A stretch of 64,000 bases of DNA from Cohnella faecalis (GCF_003570905.1 NZ_QXJM01000039.1:992001-1056000), one strand, 5' to 3'; positions 25,573-35,858 are shown, numbered from the stretch's first letter. A program made the numbers and translations. The notes: generated from the letters alone by a model not told the origin.

Positions 25573-26208
25573 ATGGCAAATACTCACGTATACTCCCGCA
25601 AGGAAGAAGTCGCGAACGCCATTACGCACGGGATCGGCACGCTGCTCAGCATTGCGGCGCTCGTGCTGCTGATCGTATTCGCAAGCTATAAGGAGTCCGC
25701 ATGGCACGTGGTTAGCTTTACCATTTACGGCGTTACGATGCTTCTGCTCTACGCGGCCTCTACGCTTGTTCATTCCTTCCCCGAAGGCAAAATGAAAGAT
25801 TTGTTCGAGACGTTCGACCATTCGTGTATATATTTGTTCATCGCGGGGACGTATACGCCGCTGCTGCTGACGGCGCTTAGAAGCCCGCTCGGCTGGTCGC
25901 TGTTCGGTGTCGTGTGGGGACTGGCGATCGGCGGAGTCGTATTCAAAGCTTTTTTCACGAAAAAATTTCTGGTGCTCTCGACGTTATTTTATGTGGCTAT
26001 GGGTTGGATTATCGTGTTCGCGTGGGGGCCGTTGCGGGCCGAGCTGCAGCAGGGCGGCCTTAATCTTCTTATTATCGGCGGGCTTCTATACACGTTAGGC
26101 TCCGTATTTTATGTTTGGAGAGGCTTCAAGTATCACCATGCCGTCTGGCATTTGTTCGTCGTAGCTGGCTCCGTCATGCACTTTTTCGCCATCCTGCTGT
26201 ATGTGTGA
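25573..26208 (+). CDS. Hemolysin III / PAQR (TrhA, YqfA) family membrane protein
   Basis: A 211-aa protein with seven predicted membrane helices. Conserved PAQR-like metal residues: STLVHSF, FDHSCIYLFIAGTYTPLLL and C-terminal HHAVWHLFVVAGSVMHFFAI, with N-terminal SRKEEVANAITHGIG. Bacterial members are linked to membrane fluidity homeostasis rather than proven haemolysis. Start ATG 25573 is taken because MANTHVYSRKEE is the family start, with AAGGCGG 8 bp upstream; ATG 25552 (seven residues longer) also has an SD and cannot be excluded. Confidence 0.9.
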   Translation: MANTHVYSRKEEVANAITHGIGTLLSIAALVLLIVFASYKESAWHVVSFTIYGVTMLLLYAASTLVHSFPEGKMKDLFETFDHSCIYLFIAGTYTPLLLTALRSPLGWSLFGVVWGLAIGGVVFKAFFTKKFLVLSTLFYVAMGWIIVFAWGPLRAELQQGGLNLLIIGGLLYTLGSVFYVWRGFKYHHAVWHLFVVAGSVMHFFAILLYV

Positions 26209-26225
26209 ATTTGCCGCGATTCAAT

Positions 26226-26262
26226 AAAGCCGACCGGGCTTCGATGCCGGGTCGGCTTTTTC
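26226..26262 (+). terminator. Intrinsic terminator after the hemolysin III family gene
   Basis: AAAGCCGACC..GGC, six-base loop, GCC..GGTCGGCTTT, then TTTT. Confidence 0.88.
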
Positions 26263-26342
26263 GTCGTCGGCTCCAACTTGCGGGTTCATGTCTCGCGAGG
26301 AACGCCATATGATGTAGCATGCGGAAGGGCGAGGTGATGAGA

Positions 26343-26918
26343 ATGAGCGCGAAGCAGCGGTTGTCCGTGCCGGGGGAGTCGAGCTTTCAGAGCGTCGCGG
26401 AACGGAACCTGTCTCCGGGCGACGTGTTGGCAAGAATCATGGCTTTCATTTCTCAAAATCCTAAAGCTGCGTATCATTTCATCATAGGAACGGACAGTCA
26501 AGTGCATAGAGGGTATACGAAGTTCGTGACGGGAATTATCATTCATCGTCTCGGTCAAGGAGCATGGGCTTGCTACAGGCAGACGGCGTTACCGAGGGAA
26601 CTGACCTCCATCCGGGAGAAGCTGGTGCTGGAGACGTCTTTTTCGCAGAGGGTTGCCGCTTTCTTCGATGCCGACGCGGTCGGGCGAATGGAGGATTTGC
26701 TGCTGCCTTACGTTTATCAGGGCGCGATGCTGGAGACCTACATCGATATTGACGCGGGTACGGAGCCGGCCGTCAACAAAACGTCTCTGTACGTGCAGGA
26801 AATGATGGACAGAGTGGAAGCGATGGGCATGTACGCGCCCCGCGTGAAGCCGGAAGCTTATGCGGCTTCCTCTTATGCGAACAGGCATACGAAGAAGCCG
26901 ATCCGGCTCGTGATGTAG
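26343..26918 (+). CDS. YkuK family protein (RNase H-like fold)
   Basis: A 191-aa soluble protein of the YkuK/DUF458 family, predicted RNase H-like. Visible signatures: ESSFQSVAERNLSPGDVLARIMAFI, the acidic IGTDSQVHRGYTKFVTGIIIHR strand, RQTALPRELTSIREKLVLETS, and YIDIDAGTEPAVNKTSLYVQEM with a second set of acidic residues. Enzymatic activity has not been established for the family to my knowledge. ATG 26343 is chosen (GAGGTG six bases before) over Met codons 6 and 24 bases upstream. Confidence 0.85.
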   Translation: MSAKQRLSVPGESSFQSVAERNLSPGDVLARIMAFISQNPKAAYHFIIGTDSQVHRGYTKFVTGIIIHRLGQGAWACYRQTALPRELTSIREKLVLETSFSQRVAAFFDADAVGRMEDLLLPYVYQGAMLETYIDIDAGTEPAVNKTSLYVQEMMDRVEAMGMYAPRVKPEAYAASSYANRHTKKPIRLVM

Positions 26919-27042
26919 GGGCGGGAGTTGGACGGAATGTCGACATTTTTTTCGTTGACGGGTTATTTCCGACATCAGCTGACAGGAAATGATCCGCTTG
27001 ATATGGAAGTAGATTGGTATCACATTTTACACGGGGGATCGA

Positions 27043-28481
27043 ATGCTTACGCAACTTACGGAAGCTTACGTTGACCAATTGGCGCTTAACGCCAATGCCA
27101 TTAAGAACGGTAAAGATTTGGCGAGGAAGAATAACTTCCCTCTGCTTTGCCAGTCGGACGACGGAACGCTGTTGTTCGGCGAGTGCAAAGGCAGCGGAAG
27201 CGAGCCTTATCGCTGTTCCGTCGATTTCCTTAAATCGGATTCCCCGGTGTTCCGTTGCTCTTGTCCAAGCAGACAATTCCCATGCAAGCATCTGCTCGGA
27301 CTCTTGTACTCTTACTGCTCCGGCAAAGAGTTTGCGATTGAAGGCATTCCTCAAGACATTGCGGACAAAAGGGACAAGGCCGATAAGCGCGAGGAAAAGA
27401 AAAAAGAAGCTGACACAGCAGTCGGAGAGCCGACGAAGCGCAAGACGAACAAATCCGCGCTTGCGAAGAAAATAGCCGCTCAGCTCGAAGGCCTCGCGCA
27501 GGCGGAGCGGCTCGTCGCCGGCCTCGTACAGTCCGGGCTCGGCAGCGTGGATAAGAAGACGATCCGAATGTTGGCGGAACAGGACAAGCAACTGGGCAAT
27601 TACTACATCCCGGGGTACAAGCGGCTTTTCGCGACCTGATACTAACGCTGCAAGCCGATGACGACAGAGACGCGATGTATACGGAAGCCGTGGAGCGGCT
27701 AACGACTCTTCATTCTCTGTTTCGTAAAAGCCGTGAGTACTTAACCGGACGCTTGAACAACCCTGAAGCCCCGATGGATACGGAATCGACGCTGGAGGAA
27801 CGAATCGGACATGCTTGGCAGCTTGCCGAGCTTAGGGAATACGGGCTCGTCCAGCAGGACGTGGAGCTGGTACAGCTAGCGTTTCACTCCTATGCGGACG
27901 AAGCGCGGGGGGAGTTCGTTGACCAAGGCTATTGGGCTGGCACCGGATCGGATAAAGTGTTCGCGACTCGAACATACCGGCCTTATCGCGCAGCGAAATA
28001 TATCAAGGAAGAAGATTCCGTCTTTCACGTCGTTCAAGCCAAAGAGCTATTCATCTATCCTGGAGAGCTCAACCCTCGGATCCGCTGGGAAGAAGCTTCT
28101 TATCGGGAGCCGAAGCCGCAGGATTGCGCAGCTTTGAAAGTCCAAGCGCTTCGCTCTGTGCCCGATGCCGTCAAGCTGGCGAAAAACCAAATGAAAAATC
28201 CGCTGTCAGACAAGCATCCGGTTCTGCTTCTCGCATTTCGGGACATTGCCGTTCAAGAAGGTCGCTACGTATTGACGGATCATCAGGGGAAACAGCTTCC
28301 TCTGGAGGACAGCGGTCCGATCCATGAAGCGACGACTCCGTTATTGCCGCTGCTTGCGCGAGATTATCTGGAAAATCAGGCGATGGCAGTCATGTTCAGC
28401 CATGACAAGAGTCGGAACAGATTGTCTGCCAAGCCGCTAAGCGTAATCACGGATAGGGATATTGTCAGACTGCTTTTTTAA
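27043..28481 (+). pseudogene. SWIM zinc-finger protein, split by a single-base frameshift at 27621
   Basis: Two frames together encode one SWIM protein of about 479 aa. Frame 1 (27043-27639, 198 aa) carries the SWIM motif FRCSCPSRQFPCKHLLGLLY (CxC...CxH) and a Lys-rich linker; it ends in an abnormal RLFAT. Frame 2 continues seamlessly from 27621 as AAFRDLILTLQADDDRDAMYTEAVERL and runs to 28481; its own first ATG (27675) has no SD. One G missing at AAG(G)CG explains the break. First gene of a five-gene SWIM / HEAT-like / MoxR / DUF5682 / VWA operon. Possibly intact in the organism, as six other genes here show the same error type. Confidence 0.82.
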
Positions 28482-28505
28482 TTATGAGATCGGGGAGACA
28501 ATGGA

Positions 28506-30301
28506 ATGAGCATGGACGCGCTTATCGAGCTGCGGCACGAGGTACGCAGGCTATTCATAGCTGGAGGCAAGCTGGCTCCGGGAGACCTGAAGCTTACCAA
28601 GCTTGTGCCCTCGCTGCGACAAATAGGAGAAACAGCGCCCGTATTCGCCCGCGTAGCCCAATCGGTGGAAAGAGCGATCGGTCCGGCGGAAGACGACGGA
28701 GCTTCGAGGCTTTTGGAATTGGCGATGCTGTTGAACTCGATTTCGTATACCCAGGGAAGGACGGATATCGGGGACGGAGAGATTGTTCCTTTGCAAGGAG
28801 GGCACGATTTCTCATATGCGAATATCGGTTATCGGAAAATAAAGCCGGTATTGGACGCTCTGACTCAAAAAGGGCCGGGACGTCTTGAAGTTCTGCAAAC
28901 GGCGTACCAAGAAGGAGTATTTCGCGATTTTCGTTTGCTTATTCCCGCCGTTTCCGCGCTTGACGAGAGCTACCCGGAGATCCCGGAGCTGCTCATTCAC
29001 GCGATTATCCCCTCTTATGGATCTTATGCGCTGCCTGTGCTTCATGCCAAGCTGGAGCTGGACGGGGGAAAGGGAGATTCGCGGAGATTGCAGATGATTC
29101 ATCGGTTATCGGGATATGCCGAGATCGATCTGTACGCGAGAGCGGCGGAAGAAGGGGCGTTCGAAGTCCGCCTGGCTGCCATCCACGCGCTTGGCGACTA
29201 CTCTGATCAGGAGGAACGGCTTCTCGGATTGGCGGGAGATAGGCGCAAGGAAATTAGGCGCGCCGCTTTGGCCTCTTTGTCGCGCTTGGATACTCCAAAG
29301 GCGGCGGCCAAAATTTTCGAAGCTTTAGCTTCGAAAGACAGGGAGATCGCAATCGAACCGGCTAGGCAAAGCAGAGATGTCCGGTTGGTCGCCCGAATTA
29401 TCGAGCTGGCGGACTCCTTGAAGGCAGATATTAAGGACGGCCGCAAGGACGAGGAGACGGTCGGTCGTCTTCAATCGGCGCTCGAAGCGCTTGAAGGACG
29501 ACAGACATCAGAGATGTTTGGGTTACTGAAGAGCTTGCTGAACGATCCGGCTTTTGCTATCCGCGAGACGTCGGGAATACAGGAGCGGGCCGTGCAGCAA
29601 CTCGTTCGGTTGAATGATCCGGAAGCCCGGAAATTCGCAGTCTCGCTCAAGGATTCGCACAATGGGAACTTCCTGTCCTACAGCTTTGGCGCGGCGCTTC
29701 GAAGTCTGCCGCCGGAAGAAGCTTTCGATTCGTTCTCCGGTTTTTTTGAGCAAGGAAGGAAGGGGGTCGTGCGCGATTTGCTTCGCGTGTTCCACGACTT
29801 CGTTAGTTCCGAGGATGAAGAAACAGCCGCATCCGGTTCCGGGGAGAAAGTGGATTCTCGTTGGATCGGCTTGTTCGTGAAGACGGATCACATCAACTCT
29901 GTCAGTCGCCTAATTAGACCTCAAGACAGCAACGCGGCGGCATACTTGGCGGATAAATGCAAGGCCGAGCCGGACTTCACGGATCACGATACCGTGCGGG
30001 CGCTTCTTGCCTTGTACAGGATCGGCCATAAGGATACTCCCGAATTGCTCATGCATGTGCTGTATTCCGGTGTCCACGGAAATATATATTACCTCAACGA
30101 CGATCAAATGAATGCGTTAATGCTCTTGCCTGGCGCATACGCCGAACCCTTGCCCGGTTCGCGGCAGATAAGCTGACTTATCCGAGCGTTCAAGATCAGG
30201 TGCTGGATATTGCCGAGCAACTGAAAGCGAAGCCTAACGAATGGAACGATCAATTGGAGGAGGAAGGGTGGCTCTTATGGATCAAAAACAAAATGTCTTA
30301 A
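28506..30301 (+). pseudogene. HEAT-repeat-like (DUF5691-type) protein with frameshift near its 3' end
   Basis: About 598 aa when joined. Frame 1 (ATG 28506, GGGGAG 8 bp upstream) is an alpha-helical protein with HEAT-like units (AAEEGAFEVRLAAIHALGDY, DRRKEIRRAALASLSRLD, PAFAIRETSGIQERAVQQL) and is intact to 30146, then would end abruptly at 30176. A second frame from 30146 supplies the natural end (TLARFAADKLTYPSVQDQVL...EEEGWLLWIKNKMS) and stops at 30301, overlapping the MoxR start by 25 bp. One A missing from GAA(A)CC accounts for it. The assignment to the HEAT/DUF5691 protein found between SWIM and MoxR genes is from gene order and fold features. Confidence 0.8.
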
Positions 30302-31368
30302 GGCTCCCGTCGGAGCGGCTGTACCAGGATGAGCTTGAGGCGCTGAGAGCCCACGACAATGAGGCGAAGCCTGCGGGCTGGCAATTGTCGCCCCGCGCGG
30401 CATTGACCTTCATTACCGGCGGAAAAGTCGGCGGGACGACCGTTACTCCGAAATATATAGGCAACCGTCGTCTCGTCGAAATGGCGATCGCTACTCTTCT
30501 TACCGATCGATCGCTGCTGCTTATCGGCGAGCCGGGTACGGCTAAATCCTGGCTGTCCGAAAACTTAACGGCAGCCATTCACGGAGATTCTTCCAAGGTA
30601 ATTCAAGGAACGGCCGGTACGAGCGAAGAGCATGTCCGTTATTCTTGGAACTATGCTATGCTGCTGGCCCAGGGGCCTTCGGAAAGCGCTCTTATCAAAA
30701 GCCCGATTTATCGGGCGATGGAAACGGGAGGAATAGCCCGGTTCGAGGAAATTTCCCGCTGCGCCTCCGAAGTGCAGGATGCCCTTATCTCCATTCTGTC
30801 GGAGAAGACGATCGCTATTCCCGAGCTGGGGAAAGAAATTGCCGCCTCGAAAGGGTTTTCCGTTATTGCAACTGCCAATACCCGGGATAGAGGCGTTAAC
30901 GAGATGTCCGCAGCGCTTAAACGCAGGTTCAATATCATTGTTCTTCCATCACCTTCGGATCTGGAGACGGAAGTGAATATCGTTAGCCGCCGGGTGGCTG
31001 AAATTGCCTCAAGCTACGAATTGAAGGCGTCGCTGCCGGCGCAAGAGGCCGTTATGAAGATCGTGACCATTTTCCGCGAGCTTCGCGGCGGCGTTACGTT
31101 GGACGGCAAAGAAAAGATTAAGCCTCCTTCGGGCGTTATTTCAACGGCCGAAGCGATCTCGTTGTTAACCGGAAGCATGGCGCTCGCGGGCAGCTTCGGA
31201 ACCGGGACGATAACGGAGGAGGATTTGGCGGGAGGCCTCCAAGGGGCTATCGTGAAGGATGAGGAAAAGGATAGGCTTGTCTGGAAGGAATATTTGGACA
31301 ACGTCATGAAAAAGCGGGGGTCGGAATGGCGGAGCCTATACAACGCTTGCCGGGAAATGAACGATTGA
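30277..31368 (+). CDS. MoxR-family AAA+ ATPase
   Basis: A 363-aa AAA+ ATPase. Walker A GEPGTAKSW, degenerate Walker B GIARFEEISRC, sensor 1 ATANTRDRGVNEMSAALKRRF with arginine finger region. MoxR proteins act with VWA-domain partners in chaperone-like or metal-insertion complexes; the VWA partner is encoded two genes downstream. ATG 30277 follows GGAGGAGGAAGGG and overlaps the corrected 3' end of the HEAT-like gene; an ATG 36 bases further upstream has no SD and is rejected. Confidence 0.9.
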   Translation: MDQKQNVLRLPSERLYQDELEALRAHDNEAKPAGWQLSPRAALTFITGGKVGGTTVTPKYIGNRRLVEMAIATLLTDRSLLLIGEPGTAKSWLSENLTAAIHGDSSKVIQGTAGTSEEHVRYSWNYAMLLAQGPSESALIKSPIYRAMETGGIARFEEISRCASEVQDALISILSEKTIAIPELGKEIAASKGFSVIATANTRDRGVNEMSAALKRRFNIIVLPSPSDLETEVNIVSRRVAEIASSYELKASLPAQEAVMKIVTIFRELRGGVTLDGKEKIKPPSGVISTAEAISLLTGSMALAGSFGTGTITEEDLAGGLQGAIVKDEEKDRLVWKEYLDNVMKKRGSEWRSLYNACREMND

Positions 31369-33674
31369 CCGGAGATAGCGGAGAGGTTCGCGTCTTCGGC
31401 ATCCGTCATTTGTCGCCTTCGGGGGCTTATCATCTTACCGAGTTCCTAGATGCGGTTCGGCCTTCTGCGATATTGGTAGAAGGGCCTAGCGATGCGAGCG
31501 GTCTCATCTCCCAGATCGTTTCCAAGGGCGTAGTGCCGCCGATTGCGCTGCTTGCCTATACCAGTCAGCTTCCGGTGAGAACGCTGTTGTACCCGTTTGC
31601 GGATTATTCGCCGGAATATCAGGCCTTTCGTTGGGCCGATCGCCACGGAGCAGCCTGCGAGTTTATCGATTTGCCTTCCGGCAACGCGCTGGCCTTGCAC
31701 GGACTGACGTCCGAAGAGGACTCCGAGTCGAGGGCCGAAGATCGGCAACAGTATGCGTTCCGGCAACGCGAGCTGTATCGGAGAATCGCCGAGCTATCGG
31801 AAGAACCCGACTATGAGGCGTATTGGGAGCGGCAGTTCGAACACAACTCGGGCGACCAAGCGTATAGAGAGACGATTTCGGTTTTTTCCGTCCGCATGAG
31901 GGAGCTGACGGAGCAAGATGAGCTTGCTTTCAATCCACAAGGAGCCGCCTACAACGAAATTCGCGAAGCCTACATGCGCCGGCGAATTCAAGAGACGCTG
32001 GAGGCCGGGCACGCTCCAGGCGATGTCGTCGTCGTAACGGGCGCGCACCACGCGTCTGTACTGACAGGGACGAACCACGTCATGACGGATCGGGAGCTGG
32101 CGGCTCTATCATTTACGGACACTCGCCTCACTCTTATGCCCTATACGTATTATAAGCTTTCTTCCCACTCCGGTTATGGGGCGGGCAATCAGGCTCCAGC
32201 TTATTTCCAGCTGTTCTGGGAATGCTTGCGGGAAGGCAGGCTGCCCGAGCTTCCCAATCGTTATTTGTCCAATCTGGCAGCGCGGCTAAGGGAGAGGGGA
32301 ACCTACCGATCGACGGCATCCGTCATTGAGGCGGTCAGAATGGCCGAAGCTCTCGCCTCTCTCAGAAGCGGGAGCCAGCCGACTTGGCAAGATCTCCGCG
32401 ACGCAGCTGTCGTTTGTCTAGGCGGAGGAGAATTGTCCGTCATTGCCGAGGCTCTTGCCCGCGTCGATATAGGAACGGTCATAGGCCGGCTGCCGGAAGG
32501 CGTCAGCCAAACCCCAATCCAGGATGATTTGGCCAGAGAGCTCCGGCGGCTGAAGCTGGAGAAATACAAGTCGCCCGTCGCGCAGAGTCTGGAGTTGGAT
32601 TTGCGCGAGAACAGGCGTGTTCAATCGGAGAGCGCGGCTTATCTCGATTTGAACCGATCTATTCTGCTGCATCGTCTTGAGATACTGGATATCCGATTTG
32701 CCCGCAAGCTTCCGGTGAGACAGGATGCCGCCAGTTGGGCGGAGCACTGGACTCTGCAGTGGTCTCCCGAGACGGAGATTCAAGCGGTGGAATCGACGTT
32801 GAAGGGCGAGACACTCGAAGTAGCGGCGGCCTACGTCATTCATGAGAGGCTGCTGTCGATCTCGCATATCGGTGAAGCGTCAAGACTAATCCGCGCGGCT
32901 TGCTTATGCGATCTTCCGAAGGCGATGAACGATGCCAAGCGCCTGCTTCAGACGCTCGCCGTCGATGCCGGATCGTTCGAGCACGTCGCGGAGGCGGCTT
33001 TCGAGCTTTCGACGATCATCCGGTTCAGCTCGATCCGCAAGCATGAGACGGAATCGCTTGTTCCGTTGTTGCGCCAATTGTTTCTGCGCGGAGCGTTATC
33101 CGTCAACGAAGCGGCTAACTGCAACGACGATGCGGCGGCTCCCGTCTTGTCGGCTGTCCGGATGCTGCATGCCTTAGCCCAGGAGCATGACGGCGAAGTG
33201 GACGGGGACGTCTGGCTCCGGGAATTGAACCGTCTAGCGACACGCGACGACCGCAATCCGAAGCTATCCGGCTTCAGCTTTGCCATTTTGCTTGAGCAGG
33301 ACGCGTGGGCGGGGGAGGAAGTGGCCAGAGAGGTGTCCAGAAGGTTATCTCCGGGCATCCCCGCCGATCTGGGGGCGGGCTGGTTTGAAGGATTGTCTAT
33401 GCGCAACCGTTACGCACTCTTGTCGCGGCCGTTGCTCTGGGAGCATCTGGACGCGTATATTCAATCTCTCGAAGACGAGCAATTCCGCAGATCTCTGGTC
33501 TATTTGCGCCGGGCTTTCTCGGCGTTCGAGCCCAGAGATAAAGCAGCCGTCGCCGATCTGTTAGGCGGATTATGGGGAGCGGAAGACTCCAGCTTGCACT
33601 TGCAACGGCCGCTTAGCGAAGAGGAGAAGGAGAGTCTGGATGAGCTTAACGATTTTGATTTCGAGGACTTGTAG
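31326..33674 (+). CDS. DUF5682 family protein (TraB/ChaN/TIKI-like N-terminal domain)
   Basis: A 782-aa cytosolic protein. The N-terminal part (about 20-260) has VFGIRHLSPSGAYHLTEFL, SAILVEGPSDAS and VVVVTGAHHASVL, reminiscent of the GxxH, conserved-Glu and late-His pattern of the EreA/TIKI/TraB/ChaN superfamily, proposed hydrolases. The rest is largely helical and ends in an acidic tail (SLDELNDFDFEDL). It overlaps the MoxR gene by 43 bp if ATG 31326 is used; a TTG at 31365, overlapping the MoxR stop, is an alternative. DUF5682 genes commonly sit between MoxR and VWA genes. Biochemical role unknown. Confidence 0.82.
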   Translation: MAEPIQRLPGNERLTGDSGEVRVFGIRHLSPSGAYHLTEFLDAVRPSAILVEGPSDASGLISQIVSKGVVPPIALLAYTSQLPVRTLLYPFADYSPEYQAFRWADRHGAACEFIDLPSGNALALHGLTSEEDSESRAEDRQQYAFRQRELYRRIAELSEEPDYEAYWERQFEHNSGDQAYRETISVFSVRMRELTEQDELAFNPQGAAYNEIREAYMRRRIQETLEAGHAPGDVVVVTGAHHASVLTGTNHVMTDRELAALSFTDTRLTLMPYTYYKLSSHSGYGAGNQAPAYFQLFWECLREGRLPELPNRYLSNLAARLRERGTYRSTASVIEAVRMAEALASLRSGSQPTWQDLRDAAVVCLGGGELSVIAEALARVDIGTVIGRLPEGVSQTPIQDDLARELRRLKLEKYKSPVAQSLELDLRENRRVQSESAAYLDLNRSILLHRLEILDIRFARKLPVRQDAASWAEHWTLQWSPETEIQAVESTLKGETLEVAAAYVIHERLLSISHIGEASRLIRAACLCDLPKAMNDAKRLLQTLAVDAGSFEHVAEAAFELSTIIRFSSIRKHETESLVPLLRQLFLRGALSVNEAANCNDDAAAPVLSAVRMLHALAQEHDGEVDGDVWLRELNRLATRDDRNPKLSGFSFAILLEQDAWAGEEVAREVSRRLSPGIPADLGAGWFEGLSMRNRYALLSRPLLWEHLDAYIQSLEDEQFRRSLVYLRRAFSAFEPRDKAAVADLLGGLWGAEDSSLHLQRPLSEEEKESLDELNDFDFEDL

Positions 33675-33677
33675 CCG

Positions 33678-34895
33678 ATGCCTATGAAAGATATCGATGC
33701 CGAGAAGTTGCGACGCTGGAGATTCGTACTGGGGGAGGCGGCCGAAGAAAGCTTATCTTCCATGGCCGGGGGAGGCGGTCCGCTGCTTACGGACGAGGAT
33801 TCCGTTATGGATGCCGCTCTTGCCGCCATTTATGACGATACCGAAGCCGCCGGAGGGGGAACTTTAGCCTCGCCAGGAGCTGGAGGAGCTTCTCGATCGG
33901 CGGGATTAGGGAAGTCGTCGCCCCGGCTCGCGAAGTGGCTTGGAGATGTTAGAGCTCTGTTTCCGCCGGACATCGTGTCCGTCATTCAGGCGGATGCGAT
34001 CGAGAGAAAGGGGCTGCAGCAACTTCTCTTCGAGCCCGAGCTGCTATCCCAAGTGAAGCCGGATATTCAAATGGTCGCGACGCTGATGTCGCTTCGCGGC
34101 CAAATACCGGAGAAAGCAAAAGAAACGGCGCGGAGGCTTGTTCATTCCGTCGTCGAGGAAATCGTCAAGCGGATGGAGCAGGAGCTTCGCCGCGCCGTAA
34201 CCGGAGCTCTGAATCGGCGACAGCATTCTCCTCTGCCGTCCGCGAGCGGATTGGATTGGAAGACGACGATTCGTCGCAATCTGCGCAATTACGACCGGGA
34301 ACGGGGCATAGTCATTCCCGAAAAAATCTACTTTTTCGACCGCGCCCGTCGAAGCAAGGAGTGGACGGTCATATTGGATATCGATCAAAGCGGCTCGATG
34401 GCCGGCTCCGTCATTTATGCTTCTATCGTCGGCTCGATATTTGCCAGTATGCCCTCTCTCGATACCAGAGTGGTTGTTTTCGATACGGAGGTCGTCGACT
34501 TGAGCGAACAATGCGCCCATGATCCCGTCGATATGCTTTTCGGCATTCAATTGGGAGGGGGAACCGATATTAACAAATCGATTTCCTACTGCGAGACCTT
34601 CATCCGCGAACCGAAAAAAACGTTGTTCATACTCGTATCCGATCTGTACGAGGGAGGCAATCAGGCGGAGATGATTCGAAGGCTGGGAGAGATGCACCAG
34701 GCGGGCGTAAAGACGATGTGCTTGCTGGCATTGTCTGATGAGGGCGTTCCTTCTTATGACGAGCGAGTCGCCACGAAGCTTGCCAAGTTCGGCATTCCTA
34801 GCTTCGGCTGTTCTCCGAATCGACTTCCCGAGCTGATCGAGGGAGCTCTAAAGGGAATGGACTTGCAAGTGTTGGCGGATGGGCTGAAATCATAG
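33678..34895 (+). CDS. VWA-domain protein (CoxE/MoxR partner type)
   Basis: A 405-aa protein. The N-terminal half is variable and helical (VWA-associated), with an Ala/Gly-rich linker near residues 55-75. The C-terminal VWA domain (about 225-390) has an intact MIDAS: DIDQSGSMAG, GGGTDI and SDLYEGG. It is the expected partner of the MoxR ATPase encoded upstream. ATG lies 3 bp after the DUF5682 stop; GAGGAC 10 bp upstream can serve as SD. Last gene of the five-gene operon. Confidence 0.9.
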   Translation: MPMKDIDAEKLRRWRFVLGEAAEESLSSMAGGGGPLLTDEDSVMDAALAAIYDDTEAAGGGTLASPGAGGASRSAGLGKSSPRLAKWLGDVRALFPPDIVSVIQADAIERKGLQQLLFEPELLSQVKPDIQMVATLMSLRGQIPEKAKETARRLVHSVVEEIVKRMEQELRRAVTGALNRRQHSPLPSASGLDWKTTIRRNLRNYDRERGIVIPEKIYFFDRARRSKEWTVILDIDQSGSMAGSVIYASIVGSIFASMPSLDTRVVVFDTEVVDLSEQCAHDPVDMLFGIQLGGGTDINKSISYCETFIREPKKTLFILVSDLYEGGNQAEMIRRLGEMHQAGVKTMCLLALSDEGVPSYDERVATKLAKFGIPSFGCSPNRLPELIEGALKGMDLQVLADGLKS

Positions 34896-34994
34896 CCTTC
34901 CGTCGGCCCGCGACTAGAATGGCGATGCCGAGAATGCGGTTCCTTGCCCGGTATGGTAATCTGGTAAAAATGACGGAACGGGAGCTGGACGGAC

Positions 34995-35858
34995 GTGATT
35001 TCGATAGGATTGGCGGGCTGGGGCGACCATGACAAGCTCTATCCGGAGCGGCTCAAGGCAAAGGACAAGCTGAAGGAGTATTCGCGTCATTTTTCGACGG
35101 TCGAAGTGGACAGCTCGTTCTACGCGATTCAGCCGTCTGACCGGTTCCGCCGCTGGGCGGAGGAGACGCCGGACGATTTTCGATTCGTCGTCAAAGCATA
35201 TCAAGGCTTGACCGGGCATCAACGTGGAGGCGTCGCGGCGGATCAAAGCGAGCTGTTCGGGGCATTCCGGGAGTCGTTGCAGCCTGTTCTGGAGGCGGGG
35301 AAGCTGACCGCGGCGCTGTTCCAGTATCCGCCTTGGTTCGATTGCACGAGAGCTAACGTCGAGATGCTGAAGGAAGCCCGGAAACGGATGGAAGGCATTC
35401 CATGCGCACTGGAATTCCGTCATCAGAGCTGGTTTCGGCCGGAATATCGGGAGAAGACTTTGGCGTTCATGGCCGGGGAAGATTGGATCCACAGCGTATG
35501 CGACGAACCGCAGGCTGGAGAAGGCTCGGTACCGACTGTATTGCAGGCGACGAATCCGGGTATGACGATCGTGCGGATGCACGGCCGCAACATGTCGGGC
35601 TGGAGTCAGGCCAGCGCTCCGAACTGGCGGGAGGTGCGGTATTTGTATCGATACGGCCAAGCGGAGTTAGAGGAATGGAGAAATAACGTCCTGGAGCTTG
35701 CGGAGCAAAGCCGTGACGTATGCGTGATTTTTAACAATAATTCCGGCGGCGACGCTGCCGAGAATGCGAAGCAGCTGATGGCGATGCTCGGTCAGGAGCC
35801 GATCGGGTTTCCGGAGCCGGAGCCCTCGCCCGAGCAATTGGATTTGTTTGACCTGTAG
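34995..35858 (+). CDS. DUF72 family protein (YunF-like TIM barrel)
   Basis: A 287-aa soluble protein of the DUF72 family: MISIGLAGWGDHDKLYP, SRHFSTVEVDSSFYAIQP, FRFVVKAYQGLTGHQ, LFQYPPWFDC, ALEFRHQSWF, VRMHGRNMSGW and CVIFNNNSGGDAAENAKQL. The family has a TIM-barrel fold and no assigned reaction that I know of. GTG start with GGGAG about 10 bp upstream. Monocistronic, with a strong terminator downstream. Confidence 0.9.
   Translation: MISIGLAGWGDHDKLYPERLKAKDKLKEYSRHFSTVEVDSSFYAIQPSDRFRRWAEETPDDFRFVVKAYQGLTGHQRGGVAADQSELFGAFRESLQPVLEAGKLTAALFQYPPWFDCTRANVEMLKEARKRMEGIPCALEFRHQSWFRPEYREKTLAFMAGEDWIHSVCDEPQAGEGSVPTVLQATNPGMTIVRMHGRNMSGWSQASAPNWREVRYLYRYGQAELEEWRNNVLELAEQSRDVCVIFNNNSGGDAAENAKQLMAMLGQEPIGFPEPEPSPEQLDLFDL

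Noticed and set aside
27600..27640. Programmed -1 ribosomal frameshift in the SWIM gene
   Set aside because: No slippery heptamer or downstream pseudoknot is evident, and six other unrelated genes show the same one-base deletion, so an error is more likely.
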